From Camarhynchus parvulus (Eukaryota; Chordata; Aves; Passeriformes; Thraupidae), in NCBI RefSeq assembly GCF_901933205.1, contig NC_044572.1, positions 20,298,501 to 20,362,500 of the forward strand: DNA of 64,000 nucleotides. The letters are read 5' to 3'. The notes beneath the pieces are model-generated. The model worked only from the letters and a program-made list of their open reading frames with translations. It did no database searches and was not told the DNA's origin. This document shows positions 61,815-64,000 of the stretch, in pieces (the first letter of the stretch is position 1; each line of letters starts with the position of its first letter). The position numbers were made by a program, and so were the translations under genes.

Positions 61815-64000
61815 CTGTAAATAAATAAAAAGTAAATAGAAATGAATGAGCTGTAGCCACAAATAAATATAAAACTATTGAAAACTATAGTTCTTCCTTA
61901 ATTATCACGTGGAAAATCAATCTATTGTAATTTCTCTGTGTCAGTCTTCCTCATAGATATTACCAAAAGGAGGATCTTACAAAAGGAGGATCAGAGGGTG
62001 TGATCAATTTGCCAAATAATTTGATTATTTTGGGGTTCCCTAAGGGTCTTGCAGCTACTGATAAATTAGGCTGCGAAAAAAATTCAATGTCAACTAAGCA
62101 AATAAAGTTCATATAAAAAAAAACCAAAAACAGAACAAAAAAAACACCCTAAATAAATAGTACTCAATTTAAGCACATATCTTTAAAATTAATTGGAAGG
62201 GGAAAAAATCCTACCTTCTACGTTGCCAGCCACTTTAGGAAGAGCTGTCAAAGAAAAAGACAAATGTTTAGTCAAAATCTAGAAAGGTCACATTTTCTTC
62301 CTGACAGTTTGACATTACCAAAAGGTCTGGTAACCTCCACATCATCATCACTTCTGGAAACGCATCTGCTAAATCAGGAGAGCTGAAAAGGCATGAAAGA
62401 TTTTTAACCCCATATTCCCTTCAATAAAACTGCAGTGTTTTGCATATTCAATCCCCCCTCTTGCTTCTTTTGTAATAACCAGAACATCTCCAAGCTAAGT
62501 GGTAGTGGTTTCTGACTGTTTCAAGAGGACTCCTCTCCCTGATTAATTAACCTTGCCCTTTCCACCGGCTCTGTTTCTTGTGGAGTCTGGGAAAACCTGA
62601 TCGACTGCTGAGGACAGTTGAGCTTTCCTGTATCACACACAACTCTTTTTGAGACCCAGCAGGTCTTAATTTACCATAATTTATTTGCATCTATAATTAC
62701 ACGTATAAACTCAAGCCTTCTTGTGCAGCTTTTCCCGGCTGCGCACAGAGGGCGCCGCCTGCAAGGCTTTTCCCGGCTGGCTGGGTGGGAGCTGCTGGGT
62801 GATGCTGGATGATGCTGAATGATGCTGCGAGCAGCTGGGAGCTGCTGGATGATGGCCACGGCTCTCCCCGTGGGCAGTGGGAGCCCAGGGATGCTCCAGG
62901 AGCCGGGCTGCTGCAGCAGAGCCAGGGCAATGCATGGGGCTCTGTGTGTTTGCGAGCGCGAAGGAGAAGCAGCTGTTAAATTGGTCTAGAGCTGGCTGAA
63001 ATGGAATAAACACCCGTTCTGCTGGGGAAGCCGGTGTCAGGGGATAAATACCCCCTGTACCCTGCGCATCAGGGCCACGCACAGTCAAACCCATCAAATA
63101 AAGTGCGTGGTGACTGTGAGTTTCTGTTTTCTGACATCTGGCAGCAGAGAACTGACATTCAGTAGTGTCTGTTGCCTGCAAAGAAAACTAGGCGTTGTCC
63201 TCAAAGCAGGTTTTTCCTTTCAAGAGCATGCCCTGAACAATGCTGTGATTGCTGCTGCTTACCCCACCAGCTGCAGGTTTGCTTTGGGGGGAAAGGACTG
63301 AACCTCAGAAACATCCTGAACCTTGGGGTTGTGAAACAGGGCAGGAAATTGGACTTTTCTGCAGAATTAACAGTTAAACTCCAAAATACCACAGCTTGCT
63401 TGGCTCACAATATTCTGATACTTCTACTTCCTGACTAAAGCAGATGGTGCTCAGTTATACAGAAATAAAATATAAAAAAAAAAAAAAAAGCTAACCAAAA
63501 CAGTTCTACTCTTTTCAAAGGTCACTATATGCTCTCTGGATTGCACTTCTGCTCCTATTTAAATAGAATTGCTTCATCCATCTCTTGCTGGAACAGCATG
63601 TATCATAGTACAGCAAGAGGAAGGATAGCAAATTATTGATGCCACTCTTGTTCCACAGAAAGAAAATAGGAATTTCAGTAGAAAAAAATCTGTTTATGTT
63701 GGAGGGAACAAAAAACTAAAGAAATTTGGGGTTTTTTTTTCAGGAAATATTTATGTAAGAAAATACAGTGTAACAAAATCCGAGGTTAATGAAGCAAGAA
63801 ATCATAAACAGGGGAAATAAAAAAAAAATTCACTTGTATCATTTTTGTCTGAACATCGAAACATTGGTGTCAGTCCTTTGCAACACTCATATTGTGGTAT
63901 TATTACTGAAATAAAGCCATAAATGGAAAGAGCAAATATTAAAGAAGTCACTTACTCTTTGGTTTCTTACAAATAAAGCCCTTTTGGGAAGAGCAGGGCA
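61570..64000 (-). CDS. MRC1: Upstream MRC1-like paralogue, 3' end only (three coding exons)
   Basis: The 5' part lies beyond the right edge. Three exons are in the window: 63956->64000 (end of CTLD8), 62215-62244 (30-bp linker) and 61570-61814 (transmembrane and tail). Each junction is phase 1, as in the complete neighbour and in human MRC1. The product ends in NEHSVV, against human NEHSVI, so this copy keeps the ancestral C-terminus. The gene lies on the same strand, with its stop codon about 2.45 kb upstream of the next start codon, which shows a tandem duplication. Confidence 0.9.
62215..62244 (-). CDS. MRC1: Upstream paralogue: juxtamembrane linker exon
   Basis: This 30-bp exon is bounded by TTGACAG and G|GTAGGA. 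It encodes (T)LPKVAGNVE and is the positional counterpart of exon 29 of the complete gene. Phase 1 to 1. Confidence 0.75.
62700..63160 (+). mobile_element. LTR-like GC-rich block in an intron of the upstream MRC1-like paralogue
   Basis: This is a CpG-bearing, GC-rich block in AT-rich intron sequence. It has two AATAAA hexamers (63005-63010 and 63097-63102), then ...CTGACA at 63131-63136. Two bases later comes TGGCAGCAGAGAACTGAC, which resembles a primer-binding site for initiator methionine tRNA (TGGTAGCAGAGGAT). That geometry is what the 3' end of an LTR followed by a primer-binding site looks like. The 5' edge is not defined and no coding remnant is visible. It lies antisense to the host gene. 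Confidence 0.35.
62795..62856 (+). repeat. Short degenerate tandem repeat (GATGCTG units)
   Basis: Repeats of GATGCTGGAT / GATGCTGAAT and GGGAGCTGCTGG alternate inside the LTR-like block. Confidence 0.6.
63956..64000 (-). CDS. MRC1: Upstream paralogue: end of CTLD8 (partial exon)
   Basis: The minus strand reads PCSSQKGFICKKPK and then the donor A|GTAAGTGAC. It matches human IHCSSYKGYICKRPK, the last strand of CTLD8. The exon continues past the window edge. Confidence 0.88.

Noticed and set aside
1..64000. tRNA, rRNA or CRISPR-like arrays
   Set aside because: No cloverleaf, ribosomal or regularly spaced repeat pattern was seen on inspection. The repeats found are CR1, LTR or simple repeats.

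Overview
The window is nuclear DNA from a vertebrate, almost certainly a bird. Coding sequence is split into small exons with GT/AG splice sites. The interspersed repeats are CR1 LINE fragments with the avian 3' end, which carries the octamer ATTCTGTG. The gene content matches the avian macrophage mannose receptor (MRC1-like) tandem cluster next to the zinc transporter gene SLC39A12. All recognised genes lie on the minus strand, so transcription runs from high to low coordinates.

Layout from right to left. (1) 64000-61570: the last three coding exons of an upstream MRC1-like paralogue (end of C-type lectin-like domain 8, linker, then transmembrane segment plus tail). A GC-rich LTR-like block sits in one of its introns. 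(2) 61569-59118: about 2.4 kb between the paralogues, with polyadenylation signals for the upstream gene and candidate promoter motifs for the next. (3) 59117-28791: a complete 30-exon MRC1-like gene. I traced every exon by hand. All splice phases agree and the joined frame is open for 1442 codons: signal peptide, cysteine-rich domain, fibronectin type II domain, eight C-type lectin-like domains (CTLDs), transmembrane helix and short tail. (4) 28790-3931: intergenic sequence, or far-upstream sequence of SLC39A12. It holds a solo LTR with a 5-bp target duplication (15585-16407), an isolated CpG island with a pyrimidine-rich repeat (about 21470-22140), CR1 fragments and a good CTCF-like motif. 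(5) 3930-2275: a possible 5' untranslated exon and the first coding exon of SLC39A12. The rest of that gene lies beyond the left edge.

The complete MRC1-like gene keeps the full architecture, but the sites that make mammalian MRC1 a mannose receptor have changed. CTLD4 lacks both the EPN and WND calcium/sugar motifs, CTLD5 has EPS in place of EPN, the cysteine-rich domain lacks the tryptophan of the sulphated-sugar pocket, and the cytoplasmic tail has no tyrosine. The upstream paralogue, by contrast, ends in NEHSVV, almost identical to the human MRC1 C-terminus. The simplest reading is a tandem duplicate that is still constrained as a protein but has moved to different ligands and trafficking.
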